A program made the position numbers and the translations under genes. From positions 1 through 64,000 of the forward strand of contig SXSU01000022.1 in NCBI GenBank assembly GCA_005793345.1: 64,000 bases of DNA, in the 5' to 3' direction. Below the pieces are notes generated by a model that was not told where the DNA came from, did no database searches, and worked only from the letters and a program-made list of their open reading frames with translations. Origin of the DNA: Bdellovibrionales bacterium (GTDB lineage: Bacteria > Bdellovibrionota > Bdellovibrionia > Bdellovibrionales > Bdellovibrionaceae). Shown piece by piece: positions 9,172 to 18,872 of this stretch (position 1 is the stretch's first letter; every line of letters begins with the position of its first letter).

Positions 9172-10005
9172 TTATTGTATTAATTTGGTATTTAACTTGA
9201 TAGAGTAATCTCTTTTAACTTTATCAAAATACTCATTAAATAATTGAAGACGTTTTTCGTCAAATACAGCTGTACGGATTTGTCTTTTGTTTGCGTTCTC
9301 GTAGCTTCTTTTGCCTGTTAACTTAATAACATGAAATCCAAAAGGAGTTTGAATTAATCCTTTTACTTCTCCTACTTTCATATTTAATGCAGCCTCATAA
9401 TATGCAGGGACTAAAGTTAGTCTAGTTTGCCATCCAACATCACCACCCGTTTGTTTGCTGATGGTATCGTCAGAATACAATCTAACCAATTCTTCAAATG
9501 GCCGATTGCTTTTTTTAACTGACTCATAATTTTCAATTGCTCTTTTTTTTGCGGCTTCGATTTCTTCTGGCGTAGAATTGGGTTTATATTCTGTCAAAAT
9601 ATGGCTTGTTCTTAATTCTGGATTTTTTGCATACCATTTTTTCATTTCTTCGTCGCTAACTTTTATTTGGTTAACCTTTGGACCTAATACTTTTTCAAGT
9701 AAACCTTTGTAAATTTCTTGTTGAATTCGATCCTGCACTACAGCCTCGTCTTTAATTTTCTTTTTTTCAGCCTCTTGTAATCCAATATAAAAGCGAACCA
9801 GATCTTCAAGAAATTGTTGTTTAGTTGGAGGGTTTAACGTCTGACTTTTTACCTCCTGAAATCTTTTATTAAATTCACCGACAGTGAGAGATTTACTACC
9901 AATTTGGGCAACAACATCATTATCGTCTGCTGCAAAAATTGGTTTCACAGAAACTATAACTATAAAAAGTATAAAAAGTTTTTTTACTGTTCGAAGTGAA
10001 TTCAT
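9172..10005 (-). CDS. secreted PpiC-type peptidyl-prolyl isomerase
   Basis: First of three tandem parvulin-type foldases. The start at 10005 is supported by AAGGA nine bases upstream; an earlier in-frame codon would run into the acyltransferase gene. The product (277 residues) has a signal peptide ending IFA before ADDNDVVAQIGSKSLT, then a helical N-terminal part and a parvulin domain at about 140-245 (LRTSHILTEY, GGDVGWQTRL, TPFGFHVIKLTGKR). A short tail, DYSIKLNTKLIQ, ends the protein. It starts 41 bases after the acyltransferase gene on the same strand. Confidence 0.86.
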   Translation of the reverse strand: MNSLRTVKKLFILFIVIVSVKPIFAADDNDVVAQIGSKSLTVGEFNKRFQEVKSQTLNPPTKQQFLEDLVRFYIGLQEAEKKKIKDEAVVQDRIQQEIYKGLLEKVLGPKVNQIKVSDEEMKKWYAKNPELRTSHILTEYKPNSTPEEIEAAKKRAIENYESVKKSNRPFEELVRLYSDDTISKQTGGDVGWQTRLTLVPAYYEAALNMKVGEVKGLIQTPFGFHVIKLTGKRSYENANKRQIRTAVFDEKRLQLFNEYFDKVKRDYSIKLNTKLIQ

Positions 10006-10046
10006 GCTGTTATTCCTTAGGTTAAGTTCAATTCTCATTATAAACG

Positions 10047-10742
10047 CTAGCACTGAGCATTATGAACATCAAATTTTTTACTCAACTGATGTTTTGCAGC
10101 ATTTAAGTTATCTTCAAGTATTTGCGAAAGAATTTTTGATTTTGGATCTGTATCAGAGGTGATTTCTTGGAAGGGCCCCCTCCATTCAATATAAATTCGC
10201 GCAAAGGGTTTGGGTAAAATTGCTTTATTCCAAGATTTGGTTGATACAAATTGTCTATCAACTACAACTCCACACCAAAAAATTGGAGCTTTTGTCAATT
10301 TCGATATTTCAAAAACTCCAGGTTTTACTTTGTAAATAGGCCCTCTTGGGCCATCGACAGCTACAGAAGTATTTCTTCCATTTTTTAATAATTTAATTAA
10401 TCCCTTTAAGGCAGATACCCCACCCTTTGAAGAGGAGCCCCTTGAGGTAATTCCTCCAAGTAGTTTGACTAGTCTATCCATCATTTCACCATCTTTAGAC
10501 AATGAAACCATCGTTGCAATTTTGTATCTGCTCACAACATGAATTAATGCCAACTCATCACCATGCCAATGAGCTAAGATAAATGGTTTTTTGTTTATTA
10601 ATAAATTTTTCATTTCTGGAGGTTCAAAAATTTTGATATTCCAGGTAAAATAAAACAACTTATAAATAACCCAAGCAACATAGGGAACAATAAGTTGTTT
10701 TAAATAATTTTTTAAATGTTTAAAATTTAAAAATTCAAACAT
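10047..10742 (-). CDS. DUF374 lysophospholipid acyltransferase-family protein
   Basis: Probable inner-membrane acyltransferase acting on lipid A precursors or phospholipids. The family pattern is seen: AHWHGDELAL as the catalytic H-x4-D-like block near residue 57, SKDGEMMDRLVKLLGG, RGSSSKGG, and SVAVDGPRGP near 127, where DGPRGP is the DUF374 hallmark. A single N-terminal hydrophobic segment at about 15-35 could anchor it. The start overlaps the etfA stop by one base (TAATG), so expression is coupled to etfBA. The specific acceptor lipid is not evident. Confidence 0.82.
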   Translation of the reverse strand: MFEFLNFKHLKNYLKQLIVPYVAWVIYKLFYFTWNIKIFEPPEMKNLLINKKPFILAHWHGDELALIHVVSRYKIATMVSLSKDGEMMDRLVKLLGGITSRGSSSKGGVSALKGLIKLLKNGRNTSVAVDGPRGPIYKVKPGVFEISKLTKAPIFWCGVVVDRQFVSTKSWNKAILPKPFARIYIEWRGPFQEITSDTDPKSKILSQILEDNLNAAKHQLSKKFDVHNAQC

Positions 10743-11710
10743 TAATGATGAAGTGCTTTTTTAAATTCTTCTGTTAGTTGAGGAATTACTTCAAATAGAT
10801 CACCAACTATTCCGTAGGTGGCCTTTTGAAAAATTGGCGCATTTGCATCGTTATTAATTGCAACTATAACTTTACTTCCACTCATACCAGCAAGATGTTG
10901 AATAGCTCCAGAGATACCAACTGCGATATATAAAGTTGGCGCTACAGTTTTACCCGTTTGACCAACCTGCATGCCATGAGGAACCCATCCTGCATCAACT
11001 ACTGCACGAGTAGCACCCACAGTTGCGCCAAGAGTTTCTGCTAAATCATTAAGAAGTTTAAAATTTGAAGCTTCTTTTAGTCCACGCCCACCAGACACAA
11101 TTATATTAGCTTCAGTAAGATCTAATTTCTCAGAAGTACTTTTAACAATTTCTTTTATTATTGTGGTTAAATCCTTAGAATTAAGAGTTAATTCTTTAAC
11201 AGAACATGTAAGTGATGTATCACAAGGATTTATGGGGAGCTGGTTGGCCCTCATTAAGATGACACATTTTTCGCCATCTTTAAAAGACACCTTTGCCTGG
11301 CATTTACCGGAATAAAGAGACTTTATAACATTTGGTTTTCCAGATTCAAATGAAAGCTGAGAACAATCACTAGCACAGGCATAATTTAATTTTGCAGATA
11401 ACCTTGGAAAGAGATCTTTTCCAGTTGATGAAGCTGGAGCCAAAATATATAGAGCGCCGGATTCTGCAGTCACACTTTCTAATGCATTTAAATAAAGTTC
11501 AGGATTGTATTGATCAAGTTTTGTGTCTTTAAAAAGATAAACTACTTTAGTGCCATAAGTACCAGCTTCATGAGGAACTTCTTGAGTTTGAGTTCCTAAA
11601 ACCACAGCATCAAACTCAAACCCAGAATTTTTGGCCGCAGACAATAATTCGATGGAGCTTCTTTTTAATTTTCCTTTTGAATGCTCTAAAAATACTAAAA
11701 TTTTACTCAT
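10742..11710 (-). CDS. etfA: electron transfer flavoprotein subunit alpha
   Basis: FAD-binding subunit of ETF, which collects electrons from acyl-CoA dehydrogenases and passes them to the quinone pool. The C-terminal FAD domain is unmistakable: VSGGRGLKEA, GATRAVVDAGW, QVGQTGKTVAPTLYIAVGIS, GAIQHLAGM and VIVAINNDANAPIF. The length of 322 residues is normal. It starts 11 bases after etfB. With sdhCAB divergently placed next door, the region joins beta-oxidation electron flow to the respiratory chain. Confidence 0.96.
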   Translation of the reverse strand: MSKILVFLEHSKGKLKRSSIELLSAAKNSGFEFDAVVLGTQTQEVPHEAGTYGTKVVYLFKDTKLDQYNPELYLNALESVTAESGALYILAPASSTGKDLFPRLSAKLNYACASDCSQLSFESGKPNVIKSLYSGKCQAKVSFKDGEKCVILMRANQLPINPCDTSLTCSVKELTLNSKDLTTIIKEIVKSTSEKLDLTEANIIVSGGRGLKEASNFKLLNDLAETLGATVGATRAVVDAGWVPHGMQVGQTGKTVAPTLYIAVGISGAIQHLAGMSGSKVIVAINNDANAPIFQKATYGIVGDLFEVIPQLTEEFKKALHH

Positions 11711-11721
11711 TTGATAATCCT

Positions 11722-12498
11722 TTATAAAGCTTTTGCTTCATCTCTAAGAAGTTTTACTAATTCTTTAATTTGCGAAGAAATATCTCCTGTTAAAATTTTA
11801 ACCGGGGGTTTTTCTGGAGGTAATTGATAAGCAGTGTATTGTATTTTTGCATGAGCGACATCAAGCCCCAAACCAGCTAAATCTAACTCCTTTAGAACCT
11901 TTTTTTTCGCCTTCATTATTCCAGGTAAGCTTGCGTACCGAGGCATATTTAAACCTTTATTGGCAGCAATAACAGGGGTCCCCTTTAAGGTAATTACTTC
12001 TTTGGCTCCACCATCAACATCTCTTTCGATTGTGAATTCTCCAGCTGATGCAGTTAATTTTGAAACAACTGTAGCGTGTGGTACATTTAAAAACTCAGCT
12101 AACATTTGACTAACTGAGTGAGCTCCATCATCAATTGCCATTTTACCTGTTAAGATTAAATCGAAAGCTCCCTCTTTTTGTATAGCTGCCGCAAGTGCTT
12201 TAGCAGCTATATAAGAATCTATATTTTCGGGAGTATCAACTACAACCCCTTCGTCAGCACCCATTGCAATGGCAGTTCTTAGTGCTTCAACTGTTCTTTT
12301 TTTAGGACCAACTGTAAATACAGTTACAGATGAGCCTGGATTTGCTTCTTTTAATTTAACTGATTCTTCGATTGCAAACTCATCGTAGGGATTAACTACC
12401 CATTTAATTGAAGTGGAATCTATAGAATTTAAATCTGGGCTTATTTTTATTTTTGTTTCAGTATCTGGTACTTGTTTTATGCAAACAAATATTTTCAT
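11722..12498 (-). CDS. etfB: electron transfer flavoprotein subunit beta
   Basis: AMP-binding partner of EtfA. Characteristic blocks are MKIFVCIKQVPDTE, NPYDEFAIEESV, GPKKRTVEALRTAIAMGAD, DLILTGKMAIDDGAHSV and the C-terminal PPEKPPVKILTG. The length of 258 residues is typical. It heads the eight-gene minus-strand operon and shares a 212-base divergent intergenic region with sdhC. The site GAGGAG lies six bases before the ATG (TGAGGAGAATTTTATG read on the minus strand). Confidence 0.96.
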   Translation of the reverse strand: MKIFVCIKQVPDTETKIKISPDLNSIDSTSIKWVVNPYDEFAIEESVKLKEANPGSSVTVFTVGPKKRTVEALRTAIAMGADEGVVVDTPENIDSYIAAKALAAAIQKEGAFDLILTGKMAIDDGAHSVSQMLAEFLNVPHATVVSKLTASAGEFTIERDVDGGAKEVITLKGTPVIAANKGLNMPRYASLPGIMKAKKKVLKELDLAGLGLDVAHAKIQYTAYQLPPEKPPVKILTGDISSQIKELVKLLRDEAKAL

Positions 12499-12710
12499 AA
12501 AATTCTCCTCAGTTGGAAATTAGGATAAATTTAAACATTAACGAGAAATAATATTGCTTGTTATTTTTGAAAAGCAATAAAGACCACTAACTCGATGCGC
12601 ATTAAAATTTTATTTCAGTTATGGACAAAATAGACAAAAGATTTCTATGAGTATAACTAATAGAAATTCTAAAATATTAAATTTAAATTCAGTTTTTAAT
12701 TGAGGTAACT
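12499..12710. promoter_or_regulatory. divergent regulatory region etfB / sdhC
   Basis: AT-rich gap between two divergent operons, so it must carry promoters for both. An inverted pair ATTGCTT and AAGCAAT separated by about a dozen bases lies near 12553-12579, and TATAAC at 12652-12657 could be a -10 for sdhC. No full consensus promoter or known operator could be assigned. Confidence 0.4.
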
Positions 12711-13385
12711 ATGGGTAAACATCACAGTATTGGTTTTTTTAACTCCACTATCGGAATGAAATATATGATGGGAATTTCAGGATTAATATGGTCTGGATTT
12801 GTACTCGTCCATATGCTTGGAAATGTATTATTGTTCGTAGGCTCAGATGCATACAACAGTTATAGTCATATGCTCACAAGCGGCAAAATGGTTTATTTGA
12901 TAGAAGCAATATTAATTTGGTCGCTTGTAACACACATGGTAATGGGAATTAAACTTTCAATTAAAAATAAAAGCGCGCGACCACTGGCATATGCAGTTTC
13001 ACCTGTTAAAGAAAAATCTGCTACAATAGCCTCTCGAACAATGATTATTCATGGGCCTTTGCTTTTATTTTTTATCATTTATCATTTAATTACTTTTAAA
13101 TTTGGATCATATTATGAAACGACTGTAGACGGCGTCGTCATGAGAGATATTTTTAAACTAGTGGTCGAAGTTTTTTCGGAGCCAATGTATGTTTTGGGCT
13201 ATGTGATTTGCATGATTTTACTTGGGACACATTTAAGCCATGGGGTTTCATCTGCTTTTCAATCATTTGGACTAAATCACCGTGCTTATGAAAATAAAAT
13301 TAAATGTGCGGGTTACTTGTATGCAACTCTTGTGATGGGTGGGTTTATTGCACAACCGTTATATGTATTTTTCTTTAATAGATAA
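12711..13385 (+). CDS. sdhC: succinate dehydrogenase/fumarate reductase cytochrome b subunit
   Basis: Di-haem-type membrane anchor of succinate:quinone oxidoreductase. The 224-residue product has five hydrophobic helices with candidate haem-ligand histidines in VHMLGN, THMVMGIK, IHGPLLLFF, IYHLITF and THLSHGVSSAF, the pattern of the single-polypeptide cytochrome b (no SdhD) found in Bacteroidetes, epsilon- and deltaproteobacteria. GAGG lies six bases before the ATG. It heads sdhCAB. Direction (succinate oxidation or fumarate reduction) cannot be set from the anchor alone. Confidence 0.92.
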   Translation: MGKHHSIGFFNSTIGMKYMMGISGLIWSGFVLVHMLGNVLLFVGSDAYNSYSHMLTSGKMVYLIEAILIWSLVTHMVMGIKLSIKNKSARPLAYAVSPVKEKSATIASRTMIIHGPLLLFFIIYHLITFKFGSYYETTVDGVVMRDIFKLVVEVFSEPMYVLGYVICMILLGTHLSHGVSSAFQSFGLNHRAYENKIKCAGYLYATLVMGGFIAQPLYVFFFNR

Positions 13386-13433
13386 GATTTAAATTTTAAG
13401 CAGATATATCAAAAAATTATAAGGAAGTTAAAT

Positions 13434-15350
13434 ATGTCAATATTAGATAGCAAAATACCAAGTGGTTCTATCGAAAATAAATGGGATGATTATAAATTTC
13501 ACATGAAGCTTGTAAACCCTGCCAACAAAAGAAAACACAAAGTTATAGTTGTTGGAACAGGTTTAGCTGGAGCAAGTGCGGCCGCATCTCTTGGTGAATT
13601 GGGTTACAATGTAAAAGCGTTTTGCGTTCACGAAAGTCCTCGTCGTGCTCACTCTGTGGCAGCTCAAGGCGGAATTAATGCTGCTAAAAATTATCAAAAT
13701 GATGGAGATTCAATTTACCGATTATTTTATGATACAGTAAAAGGCGGAGATTTTAGAGCACGTGAAGCAAACGTTTATCGTTTAGCTCAAGTTTCAGTAA
13801 ATATTATTGATCAATGTGTAGCTCAGGGTGTGCCTTTCGCACGAGACTATGCTGGTCTACTTGCAAACAGATCTTTTGGCGGAGCTCAAGTTTCTCGAAC
13901 GTTCTATGCAAGAGGACAAACGGGACAACAACTTTTAATTGGCGCTTATTCAGCGATGATGAGACAAGTTGAGGCTAAACAAGTTGAATTACTAAATCGT
14001 AGAGAAATGTTAGATTTAGTAATTGTAAATGGTAAAGCTCGTGGAATTATATGTAGAAATTTACTCACAGGTGAAATTGAATCCCACGAAGCGGATGCAG
14101 TAGTAATGGCAACTGGTGGTTATGCTAACGTATTTTATTTATCAACAAATGCAATGGCATGTGCAGTAACAGCAGCTTGGAAAGCTCATAAGAGGGGTGC
14201 TTTTTTTGCAAACCCATGTTTTACACAAATTCATCCAACATGTATTCCTGTGGCAGGAGAAAACCAATCTAAATTAACCCTAATGTCTGAATCATTGAGA
14301 AATGATGGAAGAGTTTGGGTACCCAAAAAAGCTGGAGACGAAAGACACCCAAACCAAATTCCAGATGATGAGAGAGATTATTATCTAGAAAGAATATACC
14401 CAAGTTTTGGCAACCTTGCTCCTCGCGATGTGGCGTCAAGACAAGCTAAATATAGAGTCGATGAGGGTCGTGGTGTTGGTTCTACTAAAAAGGCGGTTTA
14501 TTTAGATTTTAGGGACTCAATTGGTCGACTTGGAGAAGATGCAATAGCGGCAAAGTATGGCAATTTATTTCAAATGTACGACAAAATAACTGGTGAAAAT
14601 CCATATAAAGATCCAATGAGAATCTATCCTGCTCCCCATTATACTATGGGCGGATTATGGGTAGACTATAATTTGATGAGCACTATAAAAGGATTATTCG
14701 TAGCAGGTGAAGCAAACTTTTCTGATCACGGTGCAAATCGATTAGGTGCCTCGGCACTAATGCAAGGTTTGGCAGATGGATATTTTGTATTACCATACAC
14801 AGTTGGTAATTATATTGCGAGTACGGAAATGGAAAAAGTAAATACAGACAATGATGCGTTTAAAGATGCTGCTCAATCTGTTAAAGATGAAATTTCAAAA
14901 TTAATGAGCATTAAAGGTGGCCGCACAGTTGAGAGCTTTCATAAAGAGCTTGGTAGAATTATGTGGGAAGACTGTGGAATGGGAAGAAATGAAGCTGGTC
15001 TCACAAGAGCATTAGCAGCTATTCCAAAGTTAAGAGAAGAGTTTTGGCAAAATGTAAGAGTGCCTGGAGAATCGAATTATGTAAATCCTGAACTTGAAAA
15101 AGCTTGCCGAGTGGCTGACTTCTTAGAGCAAGGAGAGTTAATGTGTGCCGATGCCTTACATAGAAAAGAATCTTGCGGTGGACACTTTAGAGAAGAAAGT
15201 CAAACTCCAGATGGAGAAGCTAAGCGTGATGATGAAAATTTTTGTTATGTGGGTGCCTGGGAGTGGACTGGGAAAAATAAAAAGCAAAATTTGCACAAAG
15301 AAGAGTTAAAATTCGAAAATGTGAAACTAGCAACAAGAAGCTACAAATAA
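13434..15350 (+). CDS. sdhA: succinate dehydrogenase/fumarate reductase flavoprotein subunit
   Basis: Catalytic FAD subunit. The dinucleotide-binding glycines are in [19 protein letters not shown] (about residues 39-57). The flavin-linked histidine is in [13 protein letters not shown], and the active site includes HPTCIP and [15 protein letters not shown]. The FAD loop [19 protein letters not shown] follows, and the C-terminal helical domain has GGHFREES. The 638-residue length fits the type paired with a single cytochrome b anchor. AAGGAAG precedes the ATG. It lies between sdhC and sdhB on one transcript. Confidence 0.97.
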   Translation: MSILDSKIPSGSIENKWDDYKFHMKLVNPANKRKHKVIVVGTGLAGASAAASLGELGYNVKAFCVHESPRRAHSVAAQGGINAAKNYQNDGDSIYRLFYDTVKGGDFRAREANVYRLAQVSVNIIDQCVAQGVPFARDYAGLLANRSFGGAQVSRTFYARGQTGQQLLIGAYSAMMRQVEAKQVELLNRREMLDLVIVNGKARGIICRNLLTGEIESHEADAVVMATGGYANVFYLSTNAMACAVTAAWKAHKRGAFFANPCFTQIHPTCIPVAGENQSKLTLMSESLRNDGRVWVPKKAGDERHPNQIPDDERDYYLERIYPSFGNLAPRDVASRQAKYRVDEGRGVGSTKKAVYLDFRDSIGRLGEDAIAAKYGNLFQMYDKITGENPYKDPMRIYPAPHYTMGGLWVDYNLMSTIKGLFVAGEANFSDHGANRLGASALMQGLADGYFVLPYTVGNYIASTEMEKVNTDNDAFKDAAQSVKDEISKLMSIKGGRTVESFHKELGRIMWEDCGMGRNEAGLTRALAAIPKLREEFWQNVRVPGESNYVNPELEKACRVADFLEQGELMCADALHRKESCGGHFREESQTPDGEAKRDDENFCYVGAWEWTGKNKKQNLHKEELKFENVKLATRSYK

Positions 15351-15377
15351 ACAGTTATTTTTTTGGAGAACTATAAA

Positions 15378-16175
15378 ATGGGATCAGGTAACGGAAAAAA
15401 TATCAATATCACTTTAAAAGTTTGGCGACAAAAAAGTCCAAAGGAATCCGGTTCATTTGTGGACTACAATGTGAAAAACGTTTCTTCAGATGCATCATTC
15501 TTAGAAATGATGGATGCGTTAAATGAAAAAATAATTTCTGATGGAGGAGATCCAGTTGCTTTTGATCATGATTGCCGAGAGGGAATTTGCGGTAGTTGTG
15601 GTTTTATGATTAACGGAAGTGCTCACGGCCCCCAAAAATCAACCACAGTTTGCCAGTTACACATGCGACACTTTCAAGATGGAGACACATTAGTACTTGA
15701 GCCATGGCGAGCAACTGCTTTTCCAGTAATAAAAGATTTAATGGTTGATAGATCAGCCTTTGATAGAATTATATCCGCAGGTGGATATGTTTCTGCAAAC
15801 ACGGGTTCACCTCAAGATGGTAATTCGTTACCAATACCAAAAAAAGATGCAGATCACGCCTTTGAAGCTGCAACATGCATTGGTTGTGGGGCATGTGTGG
15901 CAAGTTGCAAAAATGCTTCTGCAAGTTTATTTACCTCTGCAAAAATCACACATCTTGCCCTTCTTCCACAAGGTCAAATTGAACGAAATGACAGAGCGTT
16001 AAATATGGTAGCTCAAATGGACGAAGAAGGTTTTGGAGGTTGTACTAACACCGGCACTTGTTCAGCTTCTTGTCCAAAAGATATTAGTTTAATAAATATT
16101 ACCACAATGAATCGTGAGTTTGCAGTGGCAGCAGCAACTAAATTTGAGGCTAACAATAAATTGGGAGATGGATAA
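15378..16175 (+). CDS. sdhB: succinate dehydrogenase/fumarate reductase iron-sulfur subunit
   Basis: Electron wire between flavin and haem/quinone. Three clusters are readable: [2Fe-2S] from Cys66, 71, 74 and 92 ([10 protein letters not shown]), [4Fe-4S] from [11 protein letters not shown] (Cys167, 170, 173) and [3Fe-4S] from [14 protein letters not shown] (Cys222, 228, 232), with Cys177 probably ligating the second group. The ATG at 15378 is chosen because GGAG sits nine bases upstream; a TTG at 15363 overlaps that site and was rejected. The product has 265 residues. No obvious terminator follows, though transcription must meet the convergent gene at 16277. Confidence 0.96.
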   Translation: MGSGNGKNINITLKVWRQKSPKESGSFVDYNVKNVSSDASFLEMMDALNEKIISDGGDPVAFDHDCREGICGSCGFMINGSAHGPQKSTTVCQLHMRHFQDGDTLVLEPWRATAFPVIKDLMVDRSAFDRIISAGGYVSANTGSPQDGNSLPIPKKDADHAFEAATCIGCGACVASCKNASASLFTSAKITHLALLPQGQIERNDRALNMVAQMDEEGFGGCTNTGTCSASCPKDISLINITTMNREFAVAAATKFEANNKLGDG

Positions 16176-16276
16176 ATTATTTCCCAAATTGTTAAAAAAT
16201 AAAATGATTTAGACAAATAAGGTAAATGAAAAGGTGGTAAATATCTTTACTAAAGTGCATCTTCAGTTGGATTTTG

Positions 16277-16627
16277 CTACCCTTTTTCTAATTCAATAAT
16301 GGAACTATTACCTTGAATAGTGCAATTGATAGTATCTTTAATATCTGGACAGACTTCAATAGCGCAAGTGCCACGTAAGTTTTCAGGGTATTTTAAATCA
16401 GTTTTGCCAACACAAACAACTTTAGTTCTCTCAAATGCTCTTTCATGTTTTTTAGAAACGAGTACGGACTTAATTTGTTTGCAGCTAGAGTTCTTTGTGT
16501 ACTGATCAACATAAACACATTCATTATTATTAAATGCTCCGCTATTTAATTGATTTGAAATTGGAGAGTATTTATCAGTGTGAGTACAGCTAATTAAAAA
16601 TATAAAAATTAATAAACTTGGTTTCAT
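16277..16627 (-). CDS. small lipoprotein, function unknown
   Basis: Not recognised. The start at 16627 gives 116 residues with a short signal (KPSLLIFIFLISC) and lipobox Cys14. A longer frame upstream overlaps the glycoside hydrolase gene and lacks a sensible N-terminus. The mature part holds six further cysteines (NECVYVD, NSSCKQIK, VVCVGKT, RGTCAIEVC, INCTIQ), so disulfides in the periplasm or outside the cell are likely. It follows the hydrolase gene on the same strand by 88 bases. Confidence 0.6.
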   Translation of the reverse strand: MKPSLLIFIFLISCTHTDKYSPISNQLNSGAFNNNECVYVDQYTKNSSCKQIKSVLVSKKHERAFERTKVVCVGKTDLKYPENLRGTCAIEVCPDIKDTINCTIQGNSSIIELEKG

Positions 16628-16715
16628 TAATATCAAACTTAAAAGTACGATGTTAATGATGTCAAATTGAAGTGAGTTAAAGAAATATCTAACAAAGTCA
16701 ACCCACTTCAAGCAC

Positions 16716-18059
16716 CTACTTAACTTTTTCAATATCAACTAAATAGACATCGCCATCCTTAAAGGCAGAGAAGTTAATTGTTAATGTATTATTTTCTATA
16801 GGTAAGTGCTTTATTATTTTATTTTCAGGAGCTAAAGTCATAGGACTGTATACACCAGTATTTTGAATATTTTGTAATTTTACAACTGCTGAACCATTTT
16901 CAATTTGGTTTAAATTTATTGAAAAATCTAAATCTGAATTTATTCCCTCAAATCGTGACACAATAAGCTTGAATTTTTTATGACTAGTATCTATTGATGC
17001 AATGGCAATGATTTTTGGATTTGAAGTTTGCACAGTCAACCTATTTAATTCAAGCGAAGAGTAATAACGATGAATCCAAAAAATATTATTAGGAATCATA
17101 TTATCACTTTGAAATAAACCATTCAATCCACTTAGACATTGATCATTCCAACAGGCTCTTGATATCCAATTAACGTTAGCTAATTCAAAGTAATAAAACC
17201 AAGCCGCAGAATAGGCAGGTACTGGGTGCTGGGTAGGCCCTGAGTATTCTGTAATATGAATTTCAGGTATAACTAAATTATTTGATTGATATAAAGATTT
17301 AACTGCTGCAACTGCATCAGGCAATCTCGTAGGATCCTCAAATTCATGCCAAGATATGGCATCATAATGCATAGAATGAGAAATATCATAATCTATAAAG
17401 CTTTCTAAAAAGGATTTAGTACAAGGGCCTGTCACATAATAATTTGTAACACTTGGTCCGACAACTTTTGCAGTTGCTGAAATTGATTTGAGTTTTAATG
17501 AAGCACGTTGATACATTTCAAGAGCTTGATCGCAAGTTCCTGACCATGTCCAATCGGGTTCATTCCAAATATCCCAATAGTCCACTTGAATATTTAAAGC
17601 TGTTAAATCATTGAAAATTGTTTCTATATCAGTTTCAAATTGATTCCAATCGAGCCATGGTTTGATTTGATTTAAATCACCATACTTAAAGACTAATATA
17701 TCACTTACAACCAAATTAATTTTTATACTTGAGTTCAAACTTTTAGCTAGATTGTAATTATTAACTAACTTCTCACTTAATCCAATTCTCCAAAATATTG
17801 GTTTTAAATTTTGAACCAAACTATAGTTTAATAAATTTTTATCATAACTTACCGAATTAAATCCATGTAAAAATCCACTTAAATTATTAGAAACTGATTT
17901 TACCTCCGATGTTGATATATTTATTATGGTGGGTAATTTTGTTTCAAAAAGAATAGGAAGATGACTATAATCATTTTCAAGAATCGGTGTTGCAGATTTT
18001 TTTTTAGTTTCGCAAGCAATGCTAAAAATTAAGAAAAAAATAATTACAAAAGGTTTCAC
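16716..18059 (-). CDS. lipoprotein glycoside hydrolase, clan A (GH39-like)
   Basis: Probable surface or periplasmic polysaccharide-cleaving enzyme. The N-terminus is a lipoprotein signal with Cys16 (IFSIAC). The TIM-barrel part shows FWRIGLS near residue 89, then YWDIWNEPDW with the putative acid/base Glu167 (Asn-Glu-Pro) and IHITEYSGP with the putative nucleophile Glu271. That NEP/TEY pairing is typical of GH-A retaining enzymes such as GH39. The final 100 residues look beta-rich and may form an accessory sandwich. The substrate cannot be predicted; peptidoglycan- or capsule-type glycans would suit a predatory or surface-foraging lifestyle, which is speculation. Confidence 0.72.
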   Translation of the reverse strand: MKPFVIIFFLIFSIACETKKKSATPILENDYSHLPILFETKLPTIINISTSEVKSVSNNLSGFLHGFNSVSYDKNLLNYSLVQNLKPIFWRIGLSEKLVNNYNLAKSLNSSIKINLVVSDILVFKYGDLNQIKPWLDWNQFETDIETIFNDLTALNIQVDYWDIWNEPDWTWSGTCDQALEMYQRASLKLKSISATAKVVGPSVTNYYVTGPCTKSFLESFIDYDISHSMHYDAISWHEFEDPTRLPDAVAAVKSLYQSNNLVIPEIHITEYSGPTQHPVPAYSAAWFYYFELANVNWISRACWNDQCLSGLNGLFQSDNMIPNNIFWIHRYYSSLELNRLTVQTSNPKIIAIASIDTSHKKFKLIVSRFEGINSDLDFSINLNQIENGSAVVKLQNIQNTGVYSPMTLAPENKIIKHLPIENNTLTINFSAFKDGDVYLVDIEKVK

Positions 18060-18204
18060 AGTTTAATCCTTATAATCCTTTCTCTCAATCAATTATTATA
18101 TACGTTAGTATTGCCTTAAATATTGCAGCCGATCTAAATTAAATCAAGTGTTATCAAAATGTACTGAAATATGAGCTCAAATTGAGTGTTTAGTTTTTGG
18201 GGTA

Positions 18205-18552
18205 ATGTACATTGAGAAAAAAGTAAAATTAGAATTAAGACATACTAATAAGGTTGAATTTTCACGAGCAATAAACTCAGGCGGAATTTATGGACAGATA
18301 GTCATCCGGGAACTATTGCAATCATCAGCGGAAATATTTATAGAGCATTTTGGTTCAAATCAATATTCGATATTTGCCTTAACTGATCCTCCCCGGGCGA
18401 GGACCTACAGACAAAATTATGGATTCAAAATTAATAATTTAGAAAATCAAGACTATGACAACAGTTATTTAATAAATTTAAATGGGCAACAACAATTTGC
18501 TGAATCCCCTCATTTTCAGAGAATTCTGAACTTTTTAGTTACTCAATTCTAG
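18205..18552 (+). CDS. hypothetical protein
   Basis: Not recognised. A 115-residue soluble protein without signal or membrane segment. The N-terminal half alternates charged and hydrophobic residues (KKVKLELRHTNKVEF) and looks beta-stranded; the middle has FALTDPPRARTYRQNYG. GGGG lies close upstream of the ATG, closer than ideal. It stands alone between the divergent hydrolase lipoprotein and the subtilase. Confidence 0.5.
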   Translation: MYIEKKVKLELRHTNKVEFSRAINSGGIYGQIVIRELLQSSAEIFIEHFGSNQYSIFALTDPPRARTYRQNYGFKINNLENQDYDNSYLINLNGQQQFAESPHFQRILNFLVTQF

Positions 18553-18581
18553 TAATCAAATAAAGTCCAAATTTCCTATTA

Positions 18582-18678
18582 TTTTTTAATACTAACAATA
18601 AACTTTTTAATCATATGGTTTAAATACCAATCTCGCTCATCGGATTTAATTATAAATTTTTTTAATATTAACAATAAA
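18582..18678. repeat. imperfect direct repeats in a 320-base gap before the subtilase
   Basis: Two near-identical stretches of about 20 bases (TTTTTTAATAYTAACAATAAA) start at 18582 and 18658, 76 bases apart. A perfect -10-like TATAAT lies at 18821-18826, about 45 bases before the subtilase start, without a clear -35. Nothing else was seen in this gene-free gap. Confidence 0.45.
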
Positions 18679-18872
18679 GTTAATATTAATTAAGAGCACC
18701 AAGCTCTAGTCTGTAATGATAAAAAGGTCCAATTCTCTTATAAAATAAAAAAATAAATTTAACATGCATTCCATTATATCTGACACTGATTGAAAGATAT
18801 TTGTGATTAAAACTTTTAAGTATAATTTTTAAATTTGGAAGATTTAAATCACATGCCAAGGAGGGGTAGCGC

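Noticed and set aside
15363-15377. TTG start for sdhB
   Set aside because: It contains the ribosome-binding GGAG for the ATG at 15378.
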